A stretch of 64,000 bases of DNA from Mesorhizobium sp. AR07 (GTDB taxonomy: Bacteria; Pseudomonadota; Alphaproteobacteria; Rhizobiales; Rhizobiaceae): positions 3,404,501 to 3,468,500 of the forward strand of contig NZ_CP080525.1 in the NCBI RefSeq assembly GCF_024746815.1, read 5' to 3'. The notes below the pieces were generated by a model. That model saw only the letters and a program-made list of their open reading frames with translations, had not been told where the DNA came from and searched no databases. The position numbers and the translations under genes are program-made. Numbering within the stretch: position 1 is the stretch's first letter; the number at the start of each line of letters is the position of its first letter. Shown one piece after another: positions 24,977 through 34,396 of the stretch.

Positions 24977-26361
24977 GCTGCGGCGCTGCAGCCGCAGCCA
25001 GCCTTTCCACTTTCCTTGGCTTGGACATCCGCGACACAGCAGGCATCAACGGCCACCGGCGCAGGACCACCGCAGCAGCCCTTGGCCGAAGTCCCGATGA
25101 TAGACGCCGGAACGGTGCACACGCCCGTCTCCGGCAGCACCAGTTGCACCGCATCGGCAGCCGCCAGGTCGCCAGCGATCGCCGCAGCGACTGAGCGGAC
25201 CTGCTCGTAGCCCGTCAGCAGGAGGAACGTCGGTGCACGGCCGTAGCTTTTGATGCCGACGGTGTAGAACCCGGGTTCAGGGTGGCTGAGTTCGCGATGG
25301 CCGTGCGGCGGGACGTCGCCGCAGGAGTGCTCATTGGGATCGATGAGCGGCCCCAGCGCCTTGACGCTTTCCAGCCACGGATCGAGATCCAGCCGAAGCT
25401 CTCTCGTCAAGGTGAGGTCCGGGCGCTGGCCGGCGGCCGCTACAATCCTGTCAACCGGCCCGATGGTTTGCGGGCCGTCTTTGGTTTCTCCGTCGACGAC
25501 CAGGCGGCCGTCAACCACACGGATTGCGATTGTGGAAAAGCCGGTGACAAGTCGGACGCGGCCACTTTCTGCCAGCTCCCTGACCTCGGAGCCTAGTTCA
25601 CCACGTGCCGGCAGCGCGTCAGCATCGCCGCCGCCGTAGATCCGGACCAGATCGGTGCTGCGCGTGACCCAGATTGCAGAAGTGCCCGCGGCGATCTCCG
25701 ACAACCTTGCCAGTTCGAGCAAAGCATTGGCGGCGGAATGGCCGGCGCCGACCACCATTGTGGTACGGCCCGCATAAAGGTGGCGATCCCGGCCGAGGAC
25801 GTCAGGGATGCCATAGGCGATCCGGTCGTTGTTCTCGACCTCGCCTTCGGCGGGGACACCGCCGGCGCCAAGCGGGTTCAGCGTTTGCCACGTGCCCGAC
25901 GAATCGATGACAGCGCGCGCGGCATCGCGGCGCCTGCCGGTGGGGGTCTCAACCACCACCATAAAAGGCTTTTGCCCGCGACCTTTGCTGACAACCTTGT
26001 CAGCGCCCCAGCGGGATACAGCGACGACGCGGGCATTGGTCTCGATTGACGGCGCCAGTTCCGGAAGCTGCGCGAGTGGGATCATGTAGCGGTCTACGAT
26101 CTCATCGGCGGTCGGAAATGCCTCGAGTTCGGGCATTGCCCATCCGTGGCCTTCGAGCAACTGCCGGGCGACCGCGTCGACGCAATAACGCCAGGGTGTG
26201 AAGACCCGCACATGGCCCCAATCCAGAAGATTCGAACCGGCTTGCGAGCCGGCCTCGTACACCTTCACCTTCAGTCCACGGCTGATCAGTTGAGCTGCGG
26301 CGGCCAAGCCGACGGGACCTGCCCCGATCACTGCCACCGGGAGAGACGCGATGTCGTTCAT
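24973..26361 (-). CDS. NAD(P)/FAD-dependent oxidoreductase with cysteine-rich tail (ArsO-like)
   Basis: A 462-residue flavoprotein with an FAD-binding motif at the N-terminus (VAVIGAGPVGLAAAAQLISR), a central NAD(P)-binding TTMVVGAGHSAANALLELA, and a C-terminal Cys-rich tail (KGCCGGPAP, ACCVAD, GCGCSAAA). Such proteins recur in arsenic resistance loci next to arsR and an MFS or permease gene; their exact reaction is not settled. The Cys-rich tail suggests metalloid or metal binding. It overlaps the MFS gene by four bases, so the two are probably co-translated. Confidence 0.8.
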   Translation of the reverse strand: MNDIASLPVAVIGAGPVGLAAAAQLISRGLKVKVYEAGSQAGSNLLDWGHVRVFTPWRYCVDAVARQLLEGHGWAMPELEAFPTADEIVDRYMIPLAQLPELAPSIETNARVVAVSRWGADKVVSKGRGQKPFMVVVETPTGRRRDAARAVIDSSGTWQTLNPLGAGGVPAEGEVENNDRIAYGIPDVLGRDRHLYAGRTTMVVGAGHSAANALLELARLSEIAAGTSAIWVTRSTDLVRIYGGGDADALPARGELGSEVRELAESGRVRLVTGFSTIAIRVVDGRLVVDGETKDGPQTIGPVDRIVAAAGQRPDLTLTRELRLDLDPWLESVKALGPLIDPNEHSCGDVPPHGHRELSHPEPGFYTVGIKSYGRAPTFLLLTGYEQVRSVAAAIAGDLAAADAVQLVLPETGVCTVPASIIGTSAKGCCGGPAPVAVDACCVADVQAKESGKAGCGCSAAA

Positions 26362-26406
26362 TTGTTCGATCCTTCCAGCATCTTCGAATTATAAGGGCAA
26401 AAAAAA

Positions 26407-26744
26407 TCAGGCGACCGCTTTGCTGACCGATGGCGCGCATTTGGCGTCGGCACAGCACTCGTCAGCTAGATAGCCGATCAAGGCGTTCATCCCTGGATAG
26501 TTGGCGCGGCAGATCAGCGTCGTCGCTTGACGTTCCTGGGTTACACAAGTCCCGTATCGACCAGCCGCTTGAGATGATGCGACAGCGTCGACGACGGGAT
26601 ATCGAGCTTCTCCTGGATGCTGCCGACCGGAAGGCCATCGTCCCCTGCCCTCACCACGATGCGGTACAGCTGCAGGCGCGTCGGGTTGCCGAGAGATTCG
26701 AGCTGCGATGCTGCTTGTTCGAGTTTCATGGAATAAGCATACAT
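26407..26744 (-). pseudogene. arsR: ArsR-family repressor, frameshifted near its C-terminus
   Basis: The first frame gives a normal winged helix: MKLEQAASQLESLGNPTRLQ, VGSIQEKLDIPSSTLSHHLKRLVDTGLV, then a stop at 26541. In the next frame the expected continuation is intact (TQERQATTLICRANYPGMNA ... YLADECCADAKCAPSVSKAVA, stop at 26407). A small indel near 26540 therefore separates the DNA-binding part from the C-terminal Cys-Cys-x4-Cys cluster, which resembles the As(III)-binding site of some ArsRs. Start is ATG 26744 or 26729. It could be real decay or a sequencing error. Confidence 0.8.
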
Positions 26745-26799
26745 CCAGCCGCTCGTGCCGTCAAGCCAATTTCGAATAATGTCGAAATATGCAGTCGCC

Positions 26800-27150
26800 C
26801 CTCTAGGCGGCCTGCAGATCAGGTTTCGTCGGCGCGTGGACGACCAGGCCGAGGCCAATCAGGATCACCGCCCCTCCGGCCAGCACATAAGCCCGACACA
26901 GCGGCAACGCGGCGGCGTCTGGTCGCGCCGCGCGGGTGCCGCCGTGCGGGGTCTGTTGCGGTTGCACCTGAAGGTTCCGTCGACTGACAAGCAGCCATCC
27001 CAAACCGCATGCCAAGGCGACGTCGATCAGCGCCAGGCCTGAAAGCATCGCCAGCGCGCCGTAGGCAATGCGCCAAGGGACGGCGCAGCCGCCTGGGCAA
27101 TCAGGCTTGGCATGGCAAGGCGGCCCAGGGCGTGCCGATCTTCCGCGATG
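26800..27150 (-). pseudogene. Fragment of a second MFS (ArsK-like) gene
   Basis: The frame contains AMLSGLALIDVALACGLGWLLVSRRNLQVQPQ, closely matching LATLSGLALLNAALALGLGWLIFSRRGLQVQPQ at the end of the MFS protein at 23750-24976. Just upstream a different frame reads LAMPSLIAQAAAPSLGALP, again as in that protein. So the last about 70 codons of a paralogue survive with a frameshift, fused to a short hydrophobic extension. Confidence 0.7.
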
Positions 27151-27155
27151 GCGAT

Positions 27156-29264
27156 CTAGCACTCGTTCAGTTGATGGCCTTCGCGGGTCGACTGATGCCG
27201 ATCATACCAACCCCGAATGATACGATCAGCCACCATGGCAACCAGTGCGATCGCCAAGCCCGATGTGAGACCGAGCCCGGCGCTTGCATTGCCTAGGGCG
27301 ATGTAGACCTGTTGACCGAGATCCTTGGTCCCGACCAGGGCCGCGACCACCACCATAGACAAGGCGGCCATGATGGTCTGATTCAGGCCGAGCATCACGT
27401 TCGGCATGGCCAGCGGCAGCTTGACCTGGAACAGCAGTTGCGCTGGCGTGCAGCCGCATTGCCGGCCCGCCTCGATGCAATCGACACGCACGCTGCGGAT
27501 GCCATGCTCGGTGTAACGGATCGGTGGCACGATCGCGTAGAGCATGATGGCGATCAGAGCTGTAAGTTCCCCCACCTTGAAGAACATCAAAACCGGAATG
27601 AGGAAGACGAACTGAGGTATCGTCTGCAGTGCATCTTGGACAGGTCGCAGCACCCGTGACACCGTGTCGCTGTGTGCCGCCCAGATGCCGAGAGCCCCAC
27701 CGATCGCCAAACACAACAGGACCGCCAGGCCGCAGAGATAGGCCGACTGCATGAAGGGCTCCCAGAGTCCCGTCAACAGGATGAAGATGCAGCTCGAGAG
27801 CGCGAACAGCGCAACCGAGCAACCGGCGCATCGCCAGGCCAGGGTGACGATCAGCGCGATCGTGGCGGGCCAGGGGAAGGTGGAAAATCCGAAGAAGAAA
27901 TAGAGCGCCGCGACGATTACAGCCAATGCCGGACGCCAGTCAAAGCGCAGCGCGAGGCCATAGGCGATGACGGCTACCGATGCCACGTAAATGGCGATCA
28001 CCGTTGGGGTTAAGGCGATACCCCAGGAGAGCGGCGTTACGGCGCGGATCATGCCAATCCGGAGCGGCAGGATAAAGTAGTAGAGAACCCCGTTCTTGAA
28101 AGCCTCGATCGGGCCATCAAAGCGCGCAACGAGGCCCAGGACCCAATGATTGACGGCATCGGCGTCGATCAGGCCCGGTGTGGAGTCAAAGGGGAGCGTG
28201 ACGGCGATGCCGCTCAGCCGGATGAGCCACGCGCCGACCAGTGCACTGGCGATGACGCTCCACATACGCCGGCTGGTGAGCCAGGCCGGGTGCTGCGAAG
28301 CACCGCCATGCCCGGCCAGTCCGAGCGTGATGCGGTCCATGACCATCGCGAGAAGTGCAATTGCGCCACCGGCCAGCAAGCTCTGGCCGAATGCGGCCGC
28401 GCGCATCGAAGACAGGACTTCCCAGCCGATATCCGCGAAGCCGCCGATGATCGAGGCGATGATCATGATGCTGAACGCGGCCATCGTCGTCTGGTTGATC
28501 CCGACCAGGAGCTGAGGTGCCGCCGTCGGCACATCCACCAGCCAGAAGCGCTGCCTTGGCGTGCAGCCGCTCATCATGCCAGCCTCGGCAATGTCGCTCG
28601 GGACACGCTCAAGACCGAGTATCGTATTCTTCACCATGAAAGGGATGGCATAGACGGCGCTAGCAATCAGCCCGACCACCGGGCCAAATCCGAACAACAG
28701 CAGCAGCGGGATGAGATAGGCGAAGGCGGGCATCGTCTGCATCACGTCGAGCGCGACGTTGATGGTTGCCCGCGCCTGCTTCACCTGAAAGGCGAGGACG
28801 CCAATGGCAAATCCCGCGAAGACGGAGATTGGAATGGCCAACAGGACGAGAGCCATGGTGTTCATGCTCTGGGGCCAGTATTTGGTCACCAGGAGATAGC
28901 CGAGTGTAAAGATCGAAAAGGCGGCGAGGCGATAGCCGCCGGCACGCATTGCGATAACGCCGACCACGAGCATCGTCATCGGCCAGGGAAGCCATTGCAG
29001 GCCAGTTTGCACACCCACCATCGGCCATTTGAGCAGCCAGGAGATGCCGCGAAACACCGGCCGAACCTGGTCGGTGACGACCGTGCTCCAGGCGTCCACC
29101 CATTGTGCTATTGGCACGACCCAATCGGGGGGATAGGTGGCGAGCCAAGGCAGGACGTCGCGTAGTGCCAGGCAAAGCACCGTAAAGAAGCCCACCGCCA
29201 TCCAGACCGACAGGCCTGCATCCCAGTGCAAGCGCCGCGGTGCGGCTGTGTCGAGCTCACTCAA
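27156..29264 (-). CDS. proW: ProU-type ABC transporter permease with two fused permease domains (cluster 1)
   Basis: A 702-residue protein containing two consecutive BPD_transp domains. The first has ATINVALDVMQTMPAFAYLIPLL, VGINQTTMAAFSIMIIASIIGG and the EAA-like IAEAGMMSGCTPRQRFWLVD. The second has VLRPVQDALQTIPQFVFLIPVL, EAGRQCGCTPAQLLFQVKLP and GLNQTIMAALSMVVVAALVG. Single ProW proteins are about 350 residues, so this is a tandem fusion. It overlaps the ATPase gene by four bases. Substrates of the family are betaines, choline or related quaternary ammonium compounds. Confidence 0.9.
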   Translation of the reverse strand: MSELDTAAPRRLHWDAGLSVWMAVGFFTVLCLALRDVLPWLATYPPDWVVPIAQWVDAWSTVVTDQVRPVFRGISWLLKWPMVGVQTGLQWLPWPMTMLVVGVIAMRAGGYRLAAFSIFTLGYLLVTKYWPQSMNTMALVLLAIPISVFAGFAIGVLAFQVKQARATINVALDVMQTMPAFAYLIPLLLLFGFGPVVGLIASAVYAIPFMVKNTILGLERVPSDIAEAGMMSGCTPRQRFWLVDVPTAAPQLLVGINQTTMAAFSIMIIASIIGGFADIGWEVLSSMRAAAFGQSLLAGGAIALLAMVMDRITLGLAGHGGASQHPAWLTSRRMWSVIASALVGAWLIRLSGIAVTLPFDSTPGLIDADAVNHWVLGLVARFDGPIEAFKNGVLYYFILPLRIGMIRAVTPLSWGIALTPTVIAIYVASVAVIAYGLALRFDWRPALAVIVAALYFFFGFSTFPWPATIALIVTLAWRCAGCSVALFALSSCIFILLTGLWEPFMQSAYLCGLAVLLCLAIGGALGIWAAHSDTVSRVLRPVQDALQTIPQFVFLIPVLMFFKVGELTALIAIMLYAIVPPIRYTEHGIRSVRVDCIEAGRQCGCTPAQLLFQVKLPLAMPNVMLGLNQTIMAALSMVVVAALVGTKDLGQQVYIALGNASAGLGLTSGLAIALVAMVADRIIRGWYDRHQSTREGHQLNEC

Positions 29265-30370
29265 TGCCGCCGTTCCCTGTCTCGCTCAAGGATCTGCAAT
29301 ACGGTTTGGCGATCGATCGTCCCGACAATGTTTTCGGCTGCGTTGACCACACGGAACCCGGTGACGCCGGTGGCGACCTTGGCCACGAGCTCCTCCACGT
29401 CCACCGTGTCCAGCACGGTCTCCATGCTCGAGCCGCAGTCGACGTCGCTCTGAACGGCGATATCGGCCGCATGGACCGCGCGAAGCAACGATATGTCTTC
29501 GACAAACTGCGCCACGTAGTCGTCGACCGGATTGCGCAGGATATCGCTTGGTTGACCGATCTGGATGATCTCGCCCTGGCGCATGATGGCGATCCGGTCC
29601 GCCAGGCGGAAGGCTTCCTGGATGTCGTGGGTGATGAAGACGATGGTTTTGCCGAGCTTCTTCTGGAGCCTCAGAAACTCGTCCTGCATCTGCCGCCGGA
29701 TCAGCGGATCGAGCGCGGAAAACGGTTCGTCGAGGAACCAGAGCCCTGGCCCGACCGCCAGCGAGCGTGCAATACCCACGCGCTGCTGCTGGCCGCCGGA
29801 AAGCTGATGCGGAAAGGACGTCTCGCGACCTTCGAGGCCGACGAGCGCAATCATTTCCATCGCCCTCGTATACCGCTCGCCGACGGAACATCCCTGAACG
29901 CGGAGCGGAAAGGCCACATTGTCGAGGACGCTCAGATGCGGCAGCAACCCGAAATGCTGGAACACCATGCCCATGCTGCTGCGACGTAGCTCAATCAGCC
30001 GCCGCGGGCTGGCGGCGAGCAGGTCCTCGCCGTCCAGGAGCACCTGGCCATGGCTGGACTCAATCAGCCGTGAGAGACAGCGCAGCAGTGTCGATTTTCC
30101 CGAGCCCGACAGGCCCATGACGACGAAAATCTCGCCGACATGGACATCGAAGCTAGCGTCGATCACCGCCGGAATTTGCCCACCCTGTTTCAGCCGTTCA
30201 CCCACGGCGCGCGGGTCGCCGGAGAAGAAATCCCGCTTTTGGACGAGGCGTTCGGCAGGGGCGCCGTAGACCTTCCACAGGCTTCGGCAGGACAGCTTTA
30301 CAGGCCGGTCCGGTTCCGCCTTGGTCATGGCGCTGGCTCCCCCTCTTACGAGTGTCAGTGTTGGGGTCAT
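29261..30370 (-). CDS. proV: ProU-type ABC transporter ATP-binding protein (cluster 1)
   Basis: A 369-residue ProV/OpuAA-type ATPase with a typical N-terminal extension (SCRSLWKVYGAPAERL), Walker A GLSGSGKSTLLRCLSRLIE, MVFQHFGLLPHLSVLDNV, signature [15 protein letters not shown] and Walker B LWFLDEPFSALDPLIRRQMQ. A tandem CBS-like C-terminal region (about 270-369) probably senses ionic strength or ligand. It may start at the internal MTKAEP. About 70% similar by eye to the paralogue at 39754-40860. Confidence 0.92.
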   Translation of the reverse strand: MTPTLTLVRGGASAMTKAEPDRPVKLSCRSLWKVYGAPAERLVQKRDFFSGDPRAVGERLKQGGQIPAVIDASFDVHVGEIFVVMGLSGSGKSTLLRCLSRLIESSHGQVLLDGEDLLAASPRRLIELRRSSMGMVFQHFGLLPHLSVLDNVAFPLRVQGCSVGERYTRAMEMIALVGLEGRETSFPHQLSGGQQQRVGIARSLAVGPGLWFLDEPFSALDPLIRRQMQDEFLRLQKKLGKTIVFITHDIQEAFRLADRIAIMRQGEIIQIGQPSDILRNPVDDYVAQFVEDISLLRAVHAADIAVQSDVDCGSSMETVLDTVDVEELVAKVATGVTGFRVVNAAENIVGTIDRQTVLQILERDRERRH

Positions 30371-30449
30371 TTGCCGATCGCCGGTCCCCGGGCGGCGGCG
30401 CCCCGATCTCGAGGTACCGCCGACATTGGGCGGCCGAGCGGTTCTCGCA

Positions 30450-31394
30450 TCAGCGTGTTGCCTCCTGCACCCAGGGCTGCCAGACCGCCTGATGCTGGTC
30501 GATCCAGGCGTTGACGACCGTGTCGATGTTCTGGCCCTTTCTGTCGATCGCCAGGATCATCTGCTGCTGGGTGGCCGCGTCCTCCCGGAATGCCTTCAGG
30601 AATTCGTAGGCCGCCGGCCATTTGTCTTTGAAGCCCGACCATACCACCTTGTGGACCTCGGGAGGATTGATGCAGTGATCGTTGTCCTGCGACTTGCAGG
30701 GCGGCATCGTTACCCAGCCCATGTCGGCTTCCGCGAAGATGTAATGCGGTGCCCAGAACATCATGAGCAGAGGCTTCTTGGCCGCCACGGCGGATTCCAG
30801 CTCGGCTACCATCGCGCCCTCGGAGCCGCCCGGCACGGTGGTCAGGGGCAGGTTGTTGTCCTTGATGATCTGCGCGGAGCGGGAGCCCCAGTCGGCCGGG
30901 TAGTCGAGCAGACGGCCGTTCGGGAAAGTGTCCGGGCTCGTCAGCGCCTGGACGCAGCCGGGCTTGGTGAGCGCAGTCCAGTCCGGCAGGCCGGGGCAGA
31001 CATCCGTCATGTATTTGGGATAGACCCAGCCCTCCTTTGTCTCGAGGCCGAGCTGGCCAATGTCTTCCACCTTCCCCTCCTTCAGCACCTTCGGGAAGAT
31101 GTCGCCCACATTGTTCATCCAGATCTCGAGTGTCACGTCGAGCGTGCCGTCGGCGAGGCCGGTGAACTGCGGATAGCCACCCGCGGTCACATACTCGATC
31201 TTGTAGCCCATGCGTTGCAGAAGGGTCCCGACGATATGCGTGGTCACATGCTGGCCGGTCCACTCGGCCATTACCAGCTTGATCGGCTCGTCCTTGGCCC
31301 CCAGGTCGGCGGCCCGCGCCGCGCCGGATCCCATTGCGATGAGCATCGCCACGAGCGAGCCTGAGGTGAACCTGAAAAATCTCGACTTGGACAT
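30450..31394 (-). CDS. proX: ProU-type ABC transporter substrate-binding protein (cluster 1)
   Basis: A 314-residue periplasmic protein of the OpuAC family: a signal peptide ending SGAARAAD, then IKLVMAEWTGQHVTTHIVG, GYKIEYVTAGGYPQF, VTLEIWMNNVGD, GRLLDYPADWGS and MMFWAPHYIFAE. The aromatic-rich motifs are those that form the cage for quaternary ammonium ligands in this family. ATG 31394 follows GGGAG. It lies 80 bp upstream of proV. Confidence 0.9.
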   Translation of the reverse strand: MSKSRFFRFTSGSLVAMLIAMGSGAARAADLGAKDEPIKLVMAEWTGQHVTTHIVGTLLQRMGYKIEYVTAGGYPQFTGLADGTLDVTLEIWMNNVGDIFPKVLKEGKVEDIGQLGLETKEGWVYPKYMTDVCPGLPDWTALTKPGCVQALTSPDTFPNGRLLDYPADWGSRSAQIIKDNNLPLTTVPGGSEGAMVAELESAVAAKKPLLMMFWAPHYIFAEADMGWVTMPPCKSQDNDHCINPPEVHKVVWSGFKDKWPAAYEFLKAFREDAATQQQMILAIDRKGQNIDTVVNAWIDQHQAVWQPWVQEATR

Positions 31395-31453
31395 TTCTTT
31401 TCTCCCAGTTGTTGTCATTGTCCCCGTTCTTTTTCCGACCACGGGAGCCGATG

Positions 31454-32230
31454 TCAGTGCGACGTCAGCCCTCCGTCGATGTTGATCGACTGTCCGGTAA
31501 CGCTCGGCGCCAGTGCCAGATAGATTGCGAGGCCGCCGATTTCCTCGGGCGTCTGCGGCCGGCCCTGCGGCACGAACTCCAGCACATGACGCTGCCAGGA
31601 CTGCTCCGCCGTTTCCCCTTGCTCCCTGAGTTCGTCCGACAGCATGTCCCACATGTGCGTTTTTACGACACCGGGGCAGATCGCATTCACGGTGATGCCG
31701 TCGCGGGCGACCTCCTTGGCAAGCGAGTTGGTGAAGCCGAGCACCGCATATTTGGAGGCGCTGTAAAGAGCCAGCTTCGGATAGCCGTCCTTGCCGGAAA
31801 CCGACGAGATGTTGATGATGCGCCCGAAGCCCTTACGCTTCATCGCGGGGACCGCCGCCTTGCAAGACAGGAACACACCCTTGGCGTTGATATCCATCAC
31901 CCGGTTCCACTCCGCTTCCGCCACGTCCTCGACAGCGGCGACGCTGATGACCCCGGCGCAGTTGACGGCGATGTCAAGCTGGCCGAATTGCCGTTCGACA
32001 TGCGCCACCAGAGCGACGAAGTCGTCCCATTTCCTGACATCGACGACACGCGACTCGGCCCGTCCGCCTGCTACGCGGATTTCAGCGGCAACGGTCTCCG
32101 CGGCGTCGGCGTCGATGTCGGTTACGACGACCACGGCGCCCTCGCTCGCCAGCGCCAGGGCAATGCCGCGCCCGATGCCGCGACTTGCTCCCGTCACATA
32201 GGCGGCGCGCCCCACCAGCCGACCGGTCAT
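31454..32230 (-). CDS. Short-chain dehydrogenase/reductase (cluster 1)
   Basis: A 258-residue classical SDR with the TGASRGIGRG cofactor motif, NCAG, INISSVSG, the catalytic YSASK and a C-terminal SVTGQSINIDGG. It begins four bases before the end of the acoC-like gene, so it is co-translated. It would oxidise an alcohol group or reduce a ketone on the imported substrate. Family members of this shape include acetoin/diacetyl and 3-oxoacyl reductases; acetoin-type activity would fit the acetoin-dehydrogenase-like genes upstream in the same operon. Confidence 0.88.
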   Translation of the reverse strand: MTGRLVGRAAYVTGASRGIGRGIALALASEGAVVVVTDIDADAAETVAAEIRVAGGRAESRVVDVRKWDDFVALVAHVERQFGQLDIAVNCAGVISVAAVEDVAEAEWNRVMDINAKGVFLSCKAAVPAMKRKGFGRIINISSVSGKDGYPKLALYSASKYAVLGFTNSLAKEVARDGITVNAICPGVVKTHMWDMLSDELREQGETAEQSWQRHVLEFVPQGRPQTPEEIGGLAIYLALAPSVTGQSINIDGGLTSH

Positions 32231-33360
32231 GCCGCCGCTCCCACATGCGCGCAGAGGATGGCGTTGACCTCTTTCATGGCCTCCAGCTGAGGCATGTGGC
32301 CGACGTTGGGGATCAGATAGGCCACAACCGACGCGGGCAGTTGCCCGAGCGGGTCAGGTGACAGGATGGCGTCCTCCTGTCCCCAGACGACAGTGACCGG
32401 GATCGTCGGATTCTCGGCGCTCCAGGCCGTGAAGGCCGACAGCAGCACCGTGCGCTGGTGCCCATCCGGGAAGCATGCCGCGACGATCTTCGCGAGTGCC
32501 GCCTCGGCGCCGTCCAGCCGCTTGTTGCGGGCGACCCGGTCGGCGAACTCCCGGCCCACCATCGCGGGGTCGGCAAACAGCCTGCCCAGGCAGCGCTGCA
32601 GGTCGCGCGTCTTCGTGGCGGCAAGAAACTCGGTCGGGAACGTTGGATCGATGCCCTCGGCAAGGCCGAGAGGCGCGATCAGGGCGAGCGAGGCGACGCG
32701 GCCTGGATGTGTCAGCGCCAATTGCAGGGCAGTGCCTGCCCCGAGCGAATGGCCCACCAGATGCACCCGCTCCAGCCCAAGCGCGTCCATGGCCTGCACG
32801 ACGGTTTCGGCAAGCTCCGCGAGATCTCCGGTTCGTATCTCTTTCGTCGACTCGCCGTGCCCCGGCAGGTCGATCGCATAGACTGCCCGGTCGATGGCGA
32901 GCGACGCCTGGATCATCTGCCAGGCGTCGAGATCGCCGCCGAAGCCGTGGATCAGCAGGGCCGCCGTGCCACCCTCACCGACCCGCAGATAGCGGAGCCT
33001 GCGTCCATCCGGCAGATCGAGTTGCCTCGGCTCCGGCGCCTGCGCCGACGCCTTGCCGGCCGCGCTCTCGGCGAAACGGGCGATGAAGGCATCGACCTCG
33101 GCGTCCAGAACGGTCTCGTCGGCAAGGACGCCGATCAGGGCGCCGCAGGCCCGCGTCTCCCCCGCGGTGATGACATGCCGGCGCAGCACGCCGTCTTCCT
33201 GCGCTTCGAGCATGTTGGTGACCTTTGCCGTCTCGATTTCGGCAAGCTCCATGCCCGGCACGACGCGCGCACCTTCGGGCACGAGCCATTCGACCAGCGT
33301 TCCCTCCTCCATGGTGAGTCCCCAGGTCGGCATCGATATGGGTGTGATCTGCATCGTCAT
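32227..33360 (-). CDS. acoC: Acetoin dehydrogenase-type E2: lipoyl domain fused to alpha/beta hydrolase-fold acyltransferase
   Basis: A 377-residue protein. The N-terminal lipoyl domain (1-80) carries the lipoylated Lys in AEIETAKVTNM. A linker follows, then an alpha/beta hydrolase fold (about 130-377) with LLIHGFGGDLDAW, the nucleophile elbow VHLVGHSLGAGTAL and a late His in PNVGHMPQLE. This architecture is specific to AcoC-type E2 components, which pass the acyl group to CoA. It lies 15 bp from the E1 beta gene. No dihydrolipoamide dehydrogenase (E3) gene is in the operon, so a housekeeping E3 must serve. Confidence 0.9.
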   Translation of the reverse strand: MTMQITPISMPTWGLTMEEGTLVEWLVPEGARVVPGMELAEIETAKVTNMLEAQEDGVLRRHVITAGETRACGALIGVLADETVLDAEVDAFIARFAESAAGKASAQAPEPRQLDLPDGRRLRYLRVGEGGTAALLIHGFGGDLDAWQMIQASLAIDRAVYAIDLPGHGESTKEIRTGDLAELAETVVQAMDALGLERVHLVGHSLGAGTALQLALTHPGRVASLALIAPLGLAEGIDPTFPTEFLAATKTRDLQRCLGRLFADPAMVGREFADRVARNKRLDGAEAALAKIVAACFPDGHQRTVLLSAFTAWSAENPTIPVTVVWGQEDAILSPDPLGQLPASVVAYLIPNVGHMPQLEAMKEVNAILCAHVGAAA

Positions 33361-33375
33361 CGCTTTCGGTCGGCG

Positions 33376-34383
33376 TTATTTGTTGAGCAGTTGGCGGACG
33401 ACGGCTTCGATCCGCTCAGCGTTCGGGATGTAGGCGGCCTCCAGCACTGGCGCGAAAGGGACCGGCGTGTGGGGCGCGGTCACGCGCCGGATCGGCGCCT
33501 TCAGCGCGGGGAAGGCCTTGTCCGCGACGAACGCCGCGATCTCGCTGGCCACGCTGCAGCGCGGATTGGCTTCGTCGACCACCACGAGGCGGCCGGTTTC
33601 CGTGACGCTCTCCAGGATGGTGTCCTCGTCGATCGGCGAGGTAGTGCGCGGATCGATGACCGTCGCGTGGATACCGGACGCCGCGAGCCGATCAGCGGCC
33701 TCCAGCGCGACATGCACCATCCGCGCCAGCGCGACGATCGTCACGTCGCCTCCCTCGCGAAGAACGTTGGCTTCTCCGAAAGGCACCGTATAGGCCTCGT
33801 CGGGCACCTGTCCCTCGATGTCGTAGAGCTTGGTGTGCTCAAGGAAGATGACCGGATCGTCGTCGCGGATGGCTTCGATGAGCAATCCCTTGGCGTCATA
33901 GGGCGTCGACGGGATGACGACCTTCAGGCCTGGAACATGGGTGAAGAAGGAATAGAGGCATTGCGAATGCTGCGCCCCGGCGCTGAAGCCGGCGCCGAAC
34001 ATCGCCCGGATGACCAGCGGCGTCTTCGCCTTTCCGCCGAACATATAGCGAAACTTGGCGGCCTGGTTGTATATCTGGTCGAAGCAGACGCCGATGAAGT
34101 CGACGAACATCAATTCGGCAACCGGCCGCAAGCCGGTGACGGCAGCGCCCGCCGCCATTCCCATGATGGCACTTTCGGTGATCGGCGTGTCGATGACGCG
34201 CTCGCGGCCGAAGGCACCGACCAGCCCGCGCGTTACTCCCATGACGCCGCCATAGGCATCGTCCACCCCAGTGCCGCCGGCGCCGCCGGCGACATCCTCC
34301 CCGATCACGACCACGCGCGGATCGCGCCGCATCTCGGCATGGAGAGCTTCGTTGATCGCCTGGCGGAAGGTCTTCTTTGACAT
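33376..34383 (-). CDS. acoB: Acetoin dehydrogenase-type E1 component, beta subunit
   Basis: A 335-residue transketolase-like beta subunit with FRQAINEALHAEMRRDPRVV, VIGEDVAGGAGGTGVDDAYG, DTPITESAIMGMAAGAAVTG and a C-terminal APHTPVPFAPVLEAAYIPN. It forms the thiamine-diphosphate E1 with the alpha subunit encoded 13 bp upstream. Pyruvate, branched-chain and acetoin E1 enzymes share this fold; the AcoC-type E2 points to acetoin or another acyloin. Confidence 0.9.
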   Translation of the reverse strand: MSKKTFRQAINEALHAEMRRDPRVVVIGEDVAGGAGGTGVDDAYGGVMGVTRGLVGAFGRERVIDTPITESAIMGMAAGAAVTGLRPVAELMFVDFIGVCFDQIYNQAAKFRYMFGGKAKTPLVIRAMFGAGFSAGAQHSQCLYSFFTHVPGLKVVIPSTPYDAKGLLIEAIRDDDPVIFLEHTKLYDIEGQVPDEAYTVPFGEANVLREGGDVTIVALARMVHVALEAADRLAASGIHATVIDPRTTSPIDEDTILESVTETGRLVVVDEANPRCSVASEIAAFVADKAFPALKAPIRRVTAPHTPVPFAPVLEAAYIPNAERIEAVVRQLLNK

Positions 34384-34396
34384 GCGGTGCGTCCGA

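Noticed and set aside
32458..34380. A 640-codon open frame on the + strand across the aco-like genes
   Set aside because: It is antisense to three clear genes (SDR/E2/E1 beta) and its translation is low-complexity Arg/Gly/Asp-rich with no domain; high-GC codon bias opens the opposite frame.
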